Source of the DNA: Apoda limacodes
Taxonomy: Eukaryota > Arthropoda > Insecta > Lepidoptera > Limacodidae
Length of the DNA stretch: 64,000 nucleotides
NCBI GenBank assembly: GCA_946406115.1
Contig: OX291561.1
Span: 5,634,273 to 5,698,272 of the forward strand
Direction of reading: 5' to 3'
Shown here: piece after piece, positions 12,501 to 27,500 of the stretch
How the letters are laid out: every line of letters starts with the position of its first letter
Position numbering within the stretch: position 1 is the stretch's first letter
Notes under the pieces: generated by a model
The model's input: only the letters and a program-made list of their open reading frames with translations
Databases searched by the model: none
Told to the model about the DNA's origin: nothing
Program-made: the position numbers and the translations under genes

Positions 12501-15500
12501 TATAGTTATACATAGAGATACTTCCCATAAAATACTGTTCATTTTATAATTTACATTTTCCATCCGTTATCCGTTTTAAAAATGGGTTTACGACCTTTTG
12601 GCAGTGAGGCCTATGCGAACCTTAAGCCGGCGTAGCGTAGCGTCGACAATCTTGCTCTATTTATTTCTGTATTTTCGTAACCCCCCAAGAGCCCTAAGTC
12701 ACTGGGCCCAAAGAATATATATCTAACTCGACACCATGGTGACTTTATCAGCATCGTGGCCAAACAAAACACTTGAATTTGTATCGCGAGTATCTGGTTT
12801 GGCATCGCCAATTTGAAAGCGCTGCTAGCCCAAGAGCTCCGCTATACTATTCTTATGTTTGGCGACCGTGGCGACTGTGTTTTAGCTATTCATCTTAGGA
12901 GGAGTCGCCAAGAGTCGCCAGGACACTTACACTGACAGGCGTCCCTGTGAGATAAGGATCTAAGAATAAATATGAGTGATTCTACAAATTAAAAAATCAT
13001 AAATATTTATAATTTCGTTGCCGTCCCTACTTCGCTCTGAAATTTCATTTTTAATTAACTGTTGTACAAGGCTTCGTCCCATTCCGAATTCGCGCAGATT
13101 AGGTACACTTAGTAATTAAGGCTTTCTTGTGACGTTGTAAGTTACTGTCACACAATTATTCGGAGAGAAAGTACATTTTTTCTCCTGCCGCTTGTTATTT
13201 TATTTTTCTTATCTTCTAAAGTATTATTTATAACTCGGGAGAGAATTCAATTTCTGCACCTTTTCATCCTTACCACCCTTAATACACAATGTACAATGAC
13301 TGGTTGTTATATTATGATGTCTTAAGTATATTTGAGGGTAATACTGTTGCCGCCGTGTGTAAAAACATGACACGAATAACTTTTTTAACACACTTACATA
13401 ATAATTACATTAATAGATTGCAGCAAAATAAATGACATACGATGGATTTTTCTCGACATTTAAAAATAAACAAATAAATTACAAACAGTAGGTATTTTTC
13501 ACTATCATGATTTAATATTCTGTTAGATCATTATCATTTTAGGTATCTTATCAAAATAAATGTAGCATTTCAGTTATTTAGCTACCTACTTATTTAATCT
13601 CTAGCTAACGTCGCTTAGCAAAAGTATACCAGTAACTACTAGTAATAACTCTTTAAATACCTAAAACGAAAAAAAATGAAAACAATACAATATTTAAATG
13701 GATAACCTTGAAATTTGGAACTTTGTGCTCAGTAGAATTAAAGTAGTCGATAAAATCAGGCACTTGGTTAATGTAGGCCTTCAGCAAGTTTGCTTTGATA
13801 CCTCGAGGAGGTTCAATCGTCATCTTGTAGCCTATAAAATAAAAAAGTTAGTTAATAAGGTCTCTGACGCAACTTAACGACTGCTATAATATAATATTAT
13901 GACAACAGTCAGAATCGACCAGCTTAACATACCCAACGAAAAGAGCTCAAAAGAATGTGCCACTAGGTGGTCTCACCCATCTGAATACTGACCGCACCTG
14001 ACGATGGCTAACGTCACCTTTTCACTTCAGTTAGGAAAATGCAACTGGGCCACGAGCTCCTGGTTTACTTTTCATTGAGGAGATTGAGAAATTCGGTCTT
14101 ACATAATTTCCTTTACCAAGGTTACGAGGTTATCCATCAATCTAGAGAGGTCTCACCCCATGCTGGCAACTGCATACATAACCTGTTATAACTTTAGTGA
14201 AGACTTTCATCTTTCTATTCATTTTCATTTCAATTTTTTATCAATCTTGTAAAGAAGTGTGAAAATTTTAGAATTCCGGCGAAGGCAAAGAAGTAGGTTA
14301 TTTGAACTGCTGTAGTAATTAATTAAGACCTTAGGGGTCGCTAGTGTAGCATTTTGCCATAACATATAATAACAGGTAAGTCGTATCTCAACAAAAAAAA
14401 AATAGGTACAGAAAGACCACCACACAACCCTGAATACGTCGCGTACAAACATAAAATCGAGTACATCATGAGTGGACTTTCTGTACCTGCTAATTTTGTG
14501 ATATCTGGTCCAGCTTACCATTTTGCAGCAACGCGACAGGAAAATGCGGTGAAGGCGTAGATGTGAGCCACAACCGGAAGTCTTTGTGCACGAGCTCCGG
14601 AATTATGTGCTCCACGTTAAGTTCCAATACGGGCATCCACGACGGAGACAGGTGACAGTTCTAACACATCGCATAAACGGGACCATTTACAAAATTTTCC
14701 AATCAAAAAATAAATAGAAAAAAAATTATGTGGACAGTATCAACTCGACAGACAGAAAACTGATTGACATACTGAGATAATATATGAATTTTCTGATTTT
14801 TTATGTCAGTACCATTATTTTAGACTGTCTGCAAAAACCGAATTGAAATAAAGCGAACCGTATGTTCGTCGCACATTTTATATTATCATATCAGAATATA
14901 TTTTTATACTACAAAGTATGTAATGTTTGTACAAGTATCTAAAAATAAATCATTCAAAAAATTTAATTTTCAGTTCTTAATTATACCTTATTGTTAACCA
15001 AATGTTCAAAAATCTGGAAAAAATTGTAGAACCATAAATTGATTACTGGGTTTATCACGAACGCAGAGCTCGACAGCTTGCTCGCGGTGATTTTTTACAG
15101 AACAGTTATAAATAGTTATTTATAAAGTGCCGCCTAAGGAACAGTTCCTCGTTCTAAAAAACAGACGTTCGAGATTTGTCACCGAGCTATGCGCCACACG
15201 CCAGCTGACTAGCTAGACTAGTCTTAGCCACGCAAGCCACCTACAGTGCAGTCTTCCTAGCAACTAACCAGGTATGCTAGACTCAAGGTGCTAATCATGC
15301 CACCTGCAGTGCGGACGCGGCCTGAGTCATCCGCTCTTCGATATTCCGTCGAAGACTAAACGCGGCCTAAAAATAACGAGCGCCAACACGTCACAGCGGA
15401 ACATAATATAAAAACACAATCTTATAGTTTACCTGAAAGAAGACCCAATTTCCAAATTCGCACCCTACTCTCATCATGTTCTCTGCGATAGGTCCTTGTC

Positions 15501-18500
15501 CTTGGCCCAAAGATATACTTTCGATACGTTTCCCCATTTTCATTTTCTCTGCAAACTTCATCAAATCTAGTCGAGTAAAAAGTTATGATAATATTATTCT
15601 GTTCAAGTATTATATTACTTTGTTATTTAAGCCCGTGATACACGAGGCTAGTTTTTCAAGTCAGGAAAGTAACATAGTAAATAGCTGGTTTATTATCCTG
15701 ACTTTGCACGATGCTAATGGCTGTTACACGATGTCAATAAACTTAAACTATAATAAAGCGACCCCACGTTTTGTGAAAAATAAAAAATAATTACAAAAAC
15801 AGAACACCATTCAACTGAAACAGTTACTTCTATGACTGTGTCATTTTTCTTTAAAAGATATATTAGACGACTTACTAAAAAAACGTGTTTGGAATACTAG
15901 CGTTCCACAGACATTCTCCCGGACCATATAATTGCACAAACTTCAAATTAAAATCAGTCTTTCGGCGTTTTCGCGCAGGAACTAGAATTATCACGTACGG
16001 CGTAGTCACACACAGTACGCTTATCAGTCCTGTACTAGCTTTACTCTTCACACGAAGCTAATGATGAAACCAGTATAGTAAGTGGCGGTACTCAAAAAAT
16101 AGACTGCCATCCTATTAAGAGGATACACTTTGCGGCGCCTCGCAGCGTTCTTCATACAAACGAATTTCTTACTTATTTTTACACTTGTTGATCAAACACC
16201 AAGAAATTTTCTAGTGATAAATATTTGGTCTGCAGTGTGCCAATTTCATAGTTCAAAATCAAATTTTATAGTTCAAAAGTTATACAGGATTCTAGTTTTT
16301 TATACAAATGGTCTTAAAAAAGATTTCTAGTTAATAGAACGTTTTACAAGATTTTGGAAAACCGGACATAGGTAATCGGCTTGGGATTATGACAAAGAAA
16401 TTTCACAGTGATTGATCTGTAAATGTTAAAAATAAGTGAGAAATTCGTTTGTATGAAGCCCGCTGCGAGGCGCCGCGAAGTGTATCCTCTTAAACAATGC
16501 TGGCTTGAGACACTAGCTTACTAACTTAACAACTAGTCTCCATGACGCTAGTTTTCTAGCTTGCTAGCTAACTAGCGTTATCGTAATATCCTGTTTTGAA
16601 ATACTAGACTCGTGTCACCTGGCATTTAGGGATCGAAAGAACTAGCCGATAAAGCGCCACCGATGGTATGCAAAAACAAAATGTTTACATTATGATGTAT
16701 ATTCACCAAAGGTTCACAGCAGCAGTTGACCTTCGTAATATGTTTGACTATCAAGAAATAAGTGCTGTAATTTTTAGTTTTTGACTACCTCGATGGCTCA
16801 GTTGGGTGATCCTGCCTGCCCGCTAAACTGAGAGGCGTGGAGTTCGGTCTCAGCCCAGGACAAACATTTGTGTCTGTTCTAATTCTGATACTATAAAGGT
16901 CAAAGTCAATGTATGTATCTGTGTATTTTAATACCAACCAGCAGCGGGATCCGTGCCGGTTGAGAGTACGAAGATGATCGGTGCCAGGGGATCGGACTCC
17001 GCGTACAGAGCCGCCAAATCTGCAGGATGGGGCTCCACGAAGCGAGCGCCCAGGCCCGTTACTACATAGTCCTACCCACCAAATGAAACAACAAATATTA
17101 GGATTATTTAGACTATAATTCATTATTCTCCTTTTCATTTACTCATCGGACTTTTATTTCACAAGACTAAACAGGTGGATTATATAAAAGTGTCTTAAGC
17201 ATTTATATTTTTTATTTAAGGTAAATATATTGCTATAGCACAGACGCGAAGCAGGAAGAATTTCGTTCAATGACCGGTCACTATTTGTCTCTGTTGCACG
17301 CGCATAATTATTTGCCGTCGCGCTCGCACTGATGCGATGACGGACCGATGTCATCAGAAATGACTACTATGACCACTGAACACAAGCTAAAAGTAAAAGG
17401 TCAATGTACGAAATTCTTTTTGCTTCGCGTCCGTGCTATATCTATTTGCTCATGCAGTTCCGTGAAGAAATCAATATCTTTACTTTACATCTACAGTAGG
17501 TATATAAAGAAATATTTTTTTATTTACCTGAAATCCTGGTATTAATTTATCAGGTCGTAAACATTTCAGCACGAGTAATTTTTGAAAATGATCTAATTTT
17601 GAGTCCAGAGGTTTTGGATACGGGAGTCTGTAAAGACATTTGTTTATCAATTGATTTTTAAAAGTTTGAAAATTATAGTAAGTTCAACATTTTTATGTGT
17701 TTAGTAATTAAAAACATAATAATATAGAGGTATAACGAAACGTCTGATGTTATTATTTTTTGGCAACAAAGAGAGACAGTAATGGATAAAACACAAGCAA
17801 CCAAAAAATTAGTCACACAATAAACTGTATTTTCTAGCAAAAACATGCCGATACAGCCGACAGGTGAACGCGAACAAGTCACAGCTACACATGAATAAGG
17901 GTCCCGTACGGCCCGAAACTAGTCGAGCATTCTGCACGTAACTTCAACCAGTCTTACATAAAAATAGCTTATTTTGTTTACCTGCTTAATTTCTTTAAGT
18001 ATATGGAGGATTTTCGCAAGCGTAAGGTAGTTAATATGTGTGAACATAATACTGATTCAAGCAAATATTATATACACTCACGAATTTAACATACTATCAC
18101 TTATTTACACGTTTATTCTCGATCGTCTTACCTTTGAGGATTCCAAGAATCAAAGTAAGTCTTGAAGAACTTAGTATATTCGTAGAAGGTAATAACAAAT
18201 TTGTGCATTGTGGGGAGGCTGGCTAGCTGCTGCATGTCCATCCACATCCGGTCTGATATCCACTTCGGTTCAGGGTTCTCCATTTCCTAAAAAATAAATA
18301 AATGTATCATGTCCATCAGATTTGTGATTTCTAGTTGTTAATTTTCCGGCCTTAAAAGATGAAAATATATCTTTCTTTAATTCAATTTCCTACATTCGTC
18401 AAATATATTACAGGAAGGACTTTGTCACCACAACACTTGCATGTCCATAAAAAACATTAATTAAAATCCTCATTGAAACGCACGCTAAAAAATTTATTCT

Positions 18501-21500
18501 TTATTTAATTTATTCTTCTGGTAACCTATGTTTTTATACAAAACTATCTGTGTGCCGAATCCGTCTAGTTATTTCTATGTGATTAATAAGCAAACATTTG
18601 TATATCTTTCAAGTGGACCGTGGTCTTTTCTTAGCAAAACTAAAAAATAACTGATTTAATGTCTGGTCGCTAGTGTCGTTTAGTTCACTCACAGCATTTT
18701 AATTATTATACATATGATGGCGACTGCGTGGTAGATCGCAAATACAGCATATAACTTTTTTTTGTTTATTACAACTATATTTTATCAAATTATTTATGAT
18801 ATACATTTAAAAATATTTTTTTTTGCCCTATCGTATCTACACTTAACCAGGAGTTAACTTGCGGATCCATTGGTGCGCACGCACACTCTACGTGCACGCA
18901 CTTAGCTTAGGTTTTTTTTTATTACAGACTAAATCATCCACTGCAACCCAAAGCCATACTACGCACGAATGTGTGACTTCATAACGTTACCAAAACCAAT
19001 GGACCCACGCAGCTCATGTGTGTAGATAACCACATATAAATAACTATATATAAATAACAGGATTCTATTGTCACATCACTATATAAAAATCTAGTAAAAC
19101 CGATACAAATCAAATGCCGTTTCTTAGAATATATCATCACTGACCGTTTCTATCTTAGCTCCATTTATCAGAAAATGGAACTCTGTATGTCTAATGGTGC
19201 CCTTGTCGAGCAATATCCTCGCGCAGAGCAGGAAGGCGAACAACAGCTTGTGTCGCTCGAACAGACTCCTGCACACGTTTTGATACAGGAGGAAGGTGAA
19301 GTGCTCGATTATTGTATCCACTCTTTCCACTATATCCTCTGTTAAATAAAAAGAAACATACTTTTATAGTCTTATGTTACCAAGAGGTAAAATTAGTACG
19401 TATGTAAGTGAAGTTAGTATCTGCAACTACTAAACGTATTCTAATACTTCATCCATTATAGAAAGCTACACTATTTCCAATTCAATTTCACTAGAAAGTT
19501 ACATAGTCTATGTTTTGTTTTGATTGAATAAAAAGAATGTTCTAAATATCAATATTTGTAAATCAAGTCGAAAATAAAACGGTACGGTAAAATCACAAAT
19601 TAGGGAAGCTTAAAACAAATATATAATATGCATTAAAAATTAAATATGCGATGATTCATTACAGTTTCGGACGTTTTTTAAGCATAAATGCCCTGATACC
19701 CGGAAGATTAATGAGTACTTATACAAAGGAAAGCGTGTGACGGGGCAGTCAGTGCATTTGTTTAACACTTCTCGTCTGTTTCTTTGGATGCAGGTCCATT
19801 CTTAAACAGCGAAAATATCGAGTCACACACACCAGTCACCCCAGACCCGTTCCGAGTAGCAATAAATCCATAAGTTCTGCGAAATTTCGACATACAGTTA
19901 AGCAACATAAGCCATGTTAATCATATACCAACACCCACGAATGAAGTTGTCTGCCAATTTATCACGGCCGCGTTTGAAAACTCACTCTGAGTTTCGTGCT
20001 GTCTTTTTCTATACTGTAAAAGAATTCATTTGCTTTGCACCACCGTATTCTAACACCTAGGTAAATCAAACCTCTTACCATTAGGTTCAGTTTCAGCCAT
20101 ACTCCGTATGAACAACTTGACGAACCACTCTAAAGAGTACTGGTACATAGGATCCACATTGGCCATTCCCGACAAGCAGAAAAACAATATCTGACCGCGG
20201 TTAGCGACAGGTACATAACCACTTCTAGCTTCATCAATTTCTGCAGACGTTTTTTCTATATCTTCCACTTTAGCCTAAAAGATTTTGTATTACTTATTAC
20301 CAAGTCAGTGCCAAAAACTAAGAAGACTTAACTTTTTAAGATAAGGAAACCTTTTTTTTTATAATTCATGTTCATTGATTGTTATAAAACATCGCTCACT
20401 TATCGAACGACACAAATCAACGGAATAATTCGGAAATTAACCACTAACGGGTCCCGATAACGTAATGAGATTCAGTGCTCTCAAAGCGGACGAATTGAGA
20501 TAGGCAATGGCAGTGAGCGCGAAGTCGTCCTTCGATAAATGGTCGATCTGTTCAGGGCAGGCGCTTCGTTCGATGCGTAAGAAACTTCATTGGTAGCAAT
20601 TCGTTTAGTGCTGGAAGTACCGATAAGTGTGCGGTGATCTACCGAGTAGATAGTTGTTTAACACTGTGCGTTCTAGTCTAGTCTAGAGGTCAACACTCGA
20701 GTAACTTTCTTTCCCGTTTGTTATCGTTTGCCAAAGCTATTCAAGCTAAATAGTACAGCAGCAAACACAAAAAACTATTACTGTTCGTACTATAACTAAC
20801 CTTTATATTAGTTATTAGTTTCCTGCCCTTTAAACGTTGTTTCGCTTTAGCCCTCTCTCTCTATTTCCCCACTTCTCCAATTTCTTCCTCTTACTCTATC
20901 CGGTATTTTATTCACTCAAAAAACATAAACTGCTATTAATCCATTTTTATTCATAGATTGATGACTTGAAAACAGCGCTACCTATCGGGTCCACCAATTG
21001 ACAAAGTGTTGTTCTAATTCAGAAACCTTTCCCGGCGTGTGCACATCAACTTACCAGAATTTCATTGCAATCAGATGGATGCTTTACCCTTAAACCGCAT
21101 TTTTTATTTTATACAATATTACAAATATAGCAAAAAAGTAATGACCCAAATCGGGTCGAGTCGTTCGAAACTAATGCTCCGTCATACATGTGGTTTTTAT
21201 TTATGTAGAAGATTAGTGTGATCAGAAACTCACAATAATTTCCGTACTCTTGATTTTAATAGCTTCCAATGTTAATATTAGTGGTAGATCGTCTACTGGA
21301 GAACCTTCGCTATTTGACAACCCATACAGAATGTCGGACTGCATTTCTGCCAGTTGTGCCGCCATCTGGGCTCGCGAAACAATCAACTGACCTCTTTGTT
21401 CTTCCAAATCAGGTCTTTCTTGAGCTACTACTATTGAAAGAAGCTGTTCTGCCAGGCCACTAGAAGTACAAGTTAATCATGTAGCTGAAAATGGTTACAA

Positions 21501-24500
21501 GGTTTTAATTGTGGTAAAACTACAAGGATACCACGGATCGGTAAAGATATCGTGGGACTGATTGATTGATTTTGTTTAGATCCTAGTGTAGTAGTAGTTT
21601 TATATGAGAAGTAAAGAATTCATGCTCTTCGAAATCGTAAAAATTACTTATATCTGCCTTATTACTGGTTTACAATACTAATTTCCACAATGATAATATA
21701 TGAAACTGTATTACTCACGAAGGCACAAGTGCGAAGTTGACAATCTGTACCTTGACAGAAGTTTCGGGTGTGTATCTCGGGTTGGGCAGCTTAGTCGTAA
21801 TGTACAGACGGAATCCTGCCATGTACGGTATCAAAGAGTCGCCTAGCTTCAGGACCATCTGGCCAGCTTGGCGGAAGTATTGACGCTGGAATGCAAAAGT
21901 TCTTTGAGAACCAAACAGATTTGGAACAACCAAGGCATTAAAAATCGACTTGGCAGTTCCAAGATCGTTTGGAAGACAAGGTAAAGCTGGCGTCCAAAAA
22001 ATTTTAAGGAAGGAAAGCAGCCATTAACCGCGGGACAAAGGTTACCGTTTTACAATTCGCAAGTCTGTCCCCATATGAAGTACTGCCGCCATCTCTAGGC
22101 GGGTGAACCCAGATACCAGCTTGGCCCTTTTGAGTCGCTTTAACAACGACCTGACAGAATTGTCCACGTTCCCAAGCTCATAAGCTCTGTCGAACTTTTA
22201 CACAATTGTAAACTAAAATATTTAGACATTTACTCAGAATTTAATAACTCACCTTTAGTACAGGATCCAAAGCAGGATCCAGTTCTTGGCCAACATTTTC
22301 CAACAGAACCGGTTTTCCAAATCGCAGCGCGGATTCAAAATTTCTTAACAAGTCTCTGTCGTTTGGCTTACATACGATTAAACCTTCAATTTTTCCCTGA
22401 AATACGTTTCACGGAATCAAAAAATGCACAAACCATAAAAAATATATAAAAAAACGATTAAGGTATTCCAGGAGGGAATGACCAGCGATATTCCGAATGT
22501 TAACCGTATGATTTTAGTTCTTCTAGATTTTAGTCATTACCATAGCCCTGATCCACTTGTTGGCCTGCGTCTGTGGGTCGATGATAAGCGGCCAGCGACG
22601 AGAGTTACTCATTAAAACGGCTGATTCCACGGACAGCGGGTCACGCGGTAAGCCGTACATTTGCCACGTCCTACACACAAAAAATAATTATATTATATAG
22701 ATTTTCATGAAATTTCGGTAAAACTTGAAATATATATTATTATTATGTACATATAAAACCTAAAGTTTGTTGTTTAATCCTTACGTGCCGTACCGGATCC
22801 TCCTACTTACCTATTCATTAGTATTGTTTTACTTCAAAATGCTAATACGTAATCTATTATGTGGTCACACATATTGACAAGTGACTTCCCTGTGTAAAGA
22901 CTTGGATGAAACCTGTAACTACTTGTACTTGGTTTTATACTAAGAAAAACATGTAGTTCACTGTTGGGCTCAAATTTAACAATAAATTATGGAATTTGTA
23001 TTAGGATGTAAAAGTAAGTACCTTATTTGCACCGCATCTCCAAGAACTGACAGAGGCGTAGCGCCAGGCGTGTGAGGTACTTTGACTTCCTGACAAGTAT
23101 TATAAAGAAATAAATATCCAACTACAGTAAAACCCGCTTAATACGATCACGCTTAATACGTTTACCCGTATAATAAGCTATTTTATTTCAGTAGTAAGTA
23201 TATGCAACTTGAAGCATGTTTTTAAACATTTTATCACGCTTAATACGATTCGTTACTCGTTTAATACGCCACCTGTACACGTTTTTAATCTCATGTGGCA
23301 GTGGTTACAGACTTGATGTAAGCGAAAAGCATTGTTACTTCAGGTAAAGATGAATATATTGCACATTTTTGATGAAAAATCACAAACAAAAAATCAAACA
23401 CAGCTGCTGCGCTTCAGTTACCAGTTTGCATCAAAATCTCTTTGGAAATGTGATTAATTTAAGTAATGTCATTATAAATATATGTAAAAATACTATGCTG
23501 TAACGTAATTTGATAATTAAACACACAACATTAGTACAGTAACAGTAATGTTTTATTTTCGCTATCCCCGCTTAATACTTGGTCGGCAACGCGCGAGTGA
23601 TGACCCTGGTGTTGCAAGCGTCCATAGGCTACGGTGACCGCTTACCATCAGGCGGACCGTAGGCTTATTTGACACCTTAGTGGTATTAAAAAAAAAATAC
23701 TATTTCCAGCTTTAGACGCGTTTTTGGCTAGTGACCCTATATAATAGTTTTAAGCGGGTTTTACTGTATATTTATAACGTAAAAACGTAGCCATTGTTGT
23801 GAAACAAATATAAGAGTTTCATTAGTATGAAGGATGTAATGTGCTGGTAGTTGATATATCAATTTTCAAACATTTTTTATTAGATTTACAAATAGCTTAG
23901 GTGGGTCGAAGAAAAGTTTAAAATTGTTATTTTATGCAAATAGGATTAAAATTAAGTACGAACAAGAATTGTGAAAAATGGCCGTTAAGGAATCTAACAT
24001 CGAGCAGTGGATCAAAATACCTTGAAAATGGCGATGATAATGATGGTCGAAATTGTTAAACAGCTGCAGAAAACGTGTGCGAGTCTTGGAAGTTTTTTTG
24101 AAAATACATGATACAATTATTATAGCAGGCAATTGAAAATACATGATACAATTATTATAGCAGGCAATTGAAAATACATGATACAATTATTATAGCAGGC
24201 AATTGAAAATACATGATACAATTATTATAGCAGGCAATTGAAAATACATGATACAATTATTATAGCAGGCAATTGAAAATACATGATACAATTATTAAAG
24301 CAAGCAAATGAAAATACATGATACAATTATTCTAGCAAGCAATTGAAAATACATGATACAATTATTATAGCAAGTAAAAACTTTATATATTTAATATTTC
24401 AAGTCCCGAATTTCTCGTATTACTCCATTACACATTGCATGGTTTGGAAGATACTATAAGATTTAAAACCGAAAAACTGTCGCAAAAGATACAAAAAAAA

Positions 24501-27500
24501 CTTAGAAACCTTTACGTTTTAACTAGTAACTTGTAAGCACTATAAAAATAGCATCAGGGACATCAAATAAAAACGTAATATTAATTTATTTCCCAGATAA
24601 ATCACTTGATATTAAAATATCTAACATCAAAGTTGACATTTTTCAAGAAATCCGCTAACTTAAATATAACAAAAATAAGCTCTAAGAGCTAAATATAAGT
24701 TGTTATTTCTTAAATTAGATCCAGGGAATGGAAAACTACAGTTATACTATAATTTTATTAAAGGCAATTCGATGTAAACCAGTGTAATTTATATTTAACA
24801 AATTATACTCTATTAACCTGAGTCCAGACCTGGCTTACCTTTTATAATTTGTGCCAATGATTCATTTTAACTCAATGGTTCATCTAGAATTAGCAAATGG
24901 TTTAATTATTTGGTTTCTGGTATTTCGTTTTACCGCCTATAACTATAAAGCTGAGTTATTTATGAGTAATGGGACATAAATATAAACCACCTTAGTCCAG
25001 ATACATTGGTATCAGAAGCAGTGTTGCTGTCACGTAGGAGTAAAGTGGTTGGTGAAGAGGCTGTGATATTACGGATGAGGTTGTGGTTCCACCCACTGGG
25101 GGATAAAAACCATGATGTACATACACAAATTATAAAATGCTATCTGGAATGGAATATATAAACATATTAAAAATCAATTGCCAACCTACCCCGCTACTCT
25201 TTTAGGAAAAGTTTTTAATTGATTTAAATTAATTAAAACGTTAAAATCTTTTTAAACCTCTATGTGAGTTATCCAGTGGCTTAACAAATCTCTTCTAAAT
25301 TCATCAGTGAAAGGTGTGATATATCCCACAGCACCTAAAAAAAGTGAATAATAAATTAAATAGAAGTCCCTATCCTTTACAGAGCTATTGTGAAAACTAC
25401 ATACAAAGTAACAAGTAAAGCCAAATTAATCTAAACACAATTGCATTACTTTTAATCGGCAAATTCTCGAATAACAGAACAAACAGAAGTTATACTTCTG
25501 TAAACTGCGTACCTGTACTTCTTTTCAACTGCCTTCGAAGAAATTGTACAAAAAAGCGAATAGAAAGCCCCCTATTCAAAAAAAAACCTGATTGATGACA
25601 TTAAAAAATACTAATAACGAGGTGATTATGACCTAACCCATTCATGGTTAAAATGATGAAACAACAAGCAATGTAGACATAATCATCACAGAACTGGGTG
25701 ATTAGGATTCGGCGGCTGCTTAAGCTACGAGATACAAACAGTATAGTACCGCGCAGGAGATCAATGTCGGTGGGCATCAATAGAGTAAGATGTCGTGGTT
25801 TTGATAATGGTGGTACCTCCTTTTTCCTGTCGTCACCAGCCTCACACGTTTCCAACTGTTTTGGCACGGCTCCGGCGTACTCACCACCTTTTTGGGAGGG
25901 TGATTTGGGTCATAGTCTATTATGCGGGATGGGTCTATACTATGCGGGGGGGATTGTATACTACACATTCGTCTTTGTTGAAGAATACAGGTTTCCTCAC
26001 AATTTTTTTTATGCCAGGGATGTGAACAAACAATGTATTTGAGAAATCAAGAAAAAGACTCATTATCACACGCCGGGCTCCAACTTGCGCCACTCGTCAG
26101 AACGTGAGGAGATAAATACCGAAACAACTAGGTCACCATCGACTTTGATAGGTACAGTTCTAGTTAACGTTTGTTAAGTAATAATACACTACAAATATTA
26201 AATTACATGCGCTGAGCATTATATCTCCAATCAAGTTCAATTTTGCAATTCCCAGCTCTTTGATTTTGTGGATCCAACGCACTCGCTCGCTGGACAAGCC
26301 GTTTAACAATCTGAAAATAATACGAATTTGTACAATTGATTCCATTTTGTAATAATACTACAGTGAGAGCACAACCAAAACATTCATACAGTCAGTCATC
26401 GCTTTTGATAAATTTGACAACGTTATGTCATAGCGCTGCGACAAAAACGTATGACTGGCTCATGACTGGCTGGATAGCATCCGACTAGCCATATACTTAC
26501 CTTATCTAAAGATTACCTTATCTAGACGACTTAGATGAGTGACCAAATGAAAGATTTTTTAGGCTGTGATAATAGTCTGTCCAATTCTGACCTCTAACTG
26601 TGGGTCAAGAACTGGAAAAGGAGGGATAATATACTGTACCGAGTCTTAAGTTTTACTACTTACTTTTCTAGTGATGTGATTCAGGACAAGGGACTTATAA
26701 AGCTACCTTAGTCCAGATACAGCGGATCAGATGTGCGACGATGGTCTTACCACCTGTAACGGAGTACTGAAGTGGTAGGTGAAACCCCTACATCAAGATG
26801 TATTCCAGAACTATGATGATACTGATCAGATTAATTATTTCAATATTTCTTTGAGTTAAGTCAAGTCCGTGTTTATTTACCTGTTAGCTCGATCCATCCT
26901 TGCTAAGCATTGGTTAATATCTTCCTCCATTTTTCTTTTTTCATCTTCCTTTTCTTTAAGGTATGCGTTTAACTTCGCCAAGCCTTCTAACAAAGCTTGC
27001 ATTTTCGCTTTAGCGTTCGCTAAGATTGCTGCAATGTTATTCATGTACGATGTTAAAATTGAAAGATGAAGTATAAAAAGGTAAGTAGTTTTCAACATAA
27101 CCAGACAGGTATAACAGAATCTCATTCTATGACTCTTTTAGATTACTTTCCGAATGCGTACTTACACAATATGTAAAAAGATGTTTTTTGATCAAACATT
27201 ATCTGAGATCCAAGACTTCTACTTACTAAATTAACTATGTCAAGTCACTAAGGCTGAATTGCACCAGCTAACTTTAATTTTAACCAGCCGTCAAAAATAG
27301 GAGATTGTATGAAAATTTGCATAGTCAGCTATTTTTAAACTAAACCGGCCACTTCAAAGTTAGTCCATTGAAATGTTACATGAGCTTTCTATTTGTTAGA
27401 TTTTATTTTTGGGACATGTGTGGGGGGTCAATAGAAGCTTTACCTCAAGTTTGAGGGATCGCCACCCTTGTCATCCGGTCGCCATCTTGGAAAAGGGGTT

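Larger units (their letters stand above)
17628..21233. other. Introns around exons 38-40
   Basis: Four introns of roughly 500-960 bp. AT-rich to mixed. A GC-richer stretch at 20440-20720 is not recognised. No element ends or RNA seen. Confidence 0.5.

Noticed and set aside
16779..16880. A tRNA gene (A-box and B-box like sequence)
   Set aside because: The body continues as a SINE shared with other copies; no cloverleaf with acceptor stem pairing is evident. The same applies to 10748 and 46489.
24100..24376. CRISPR-like array of 35-bp repeats
   Set aside because: Units are directly joined with no spacers, and the setting is a eukaryotic intron.
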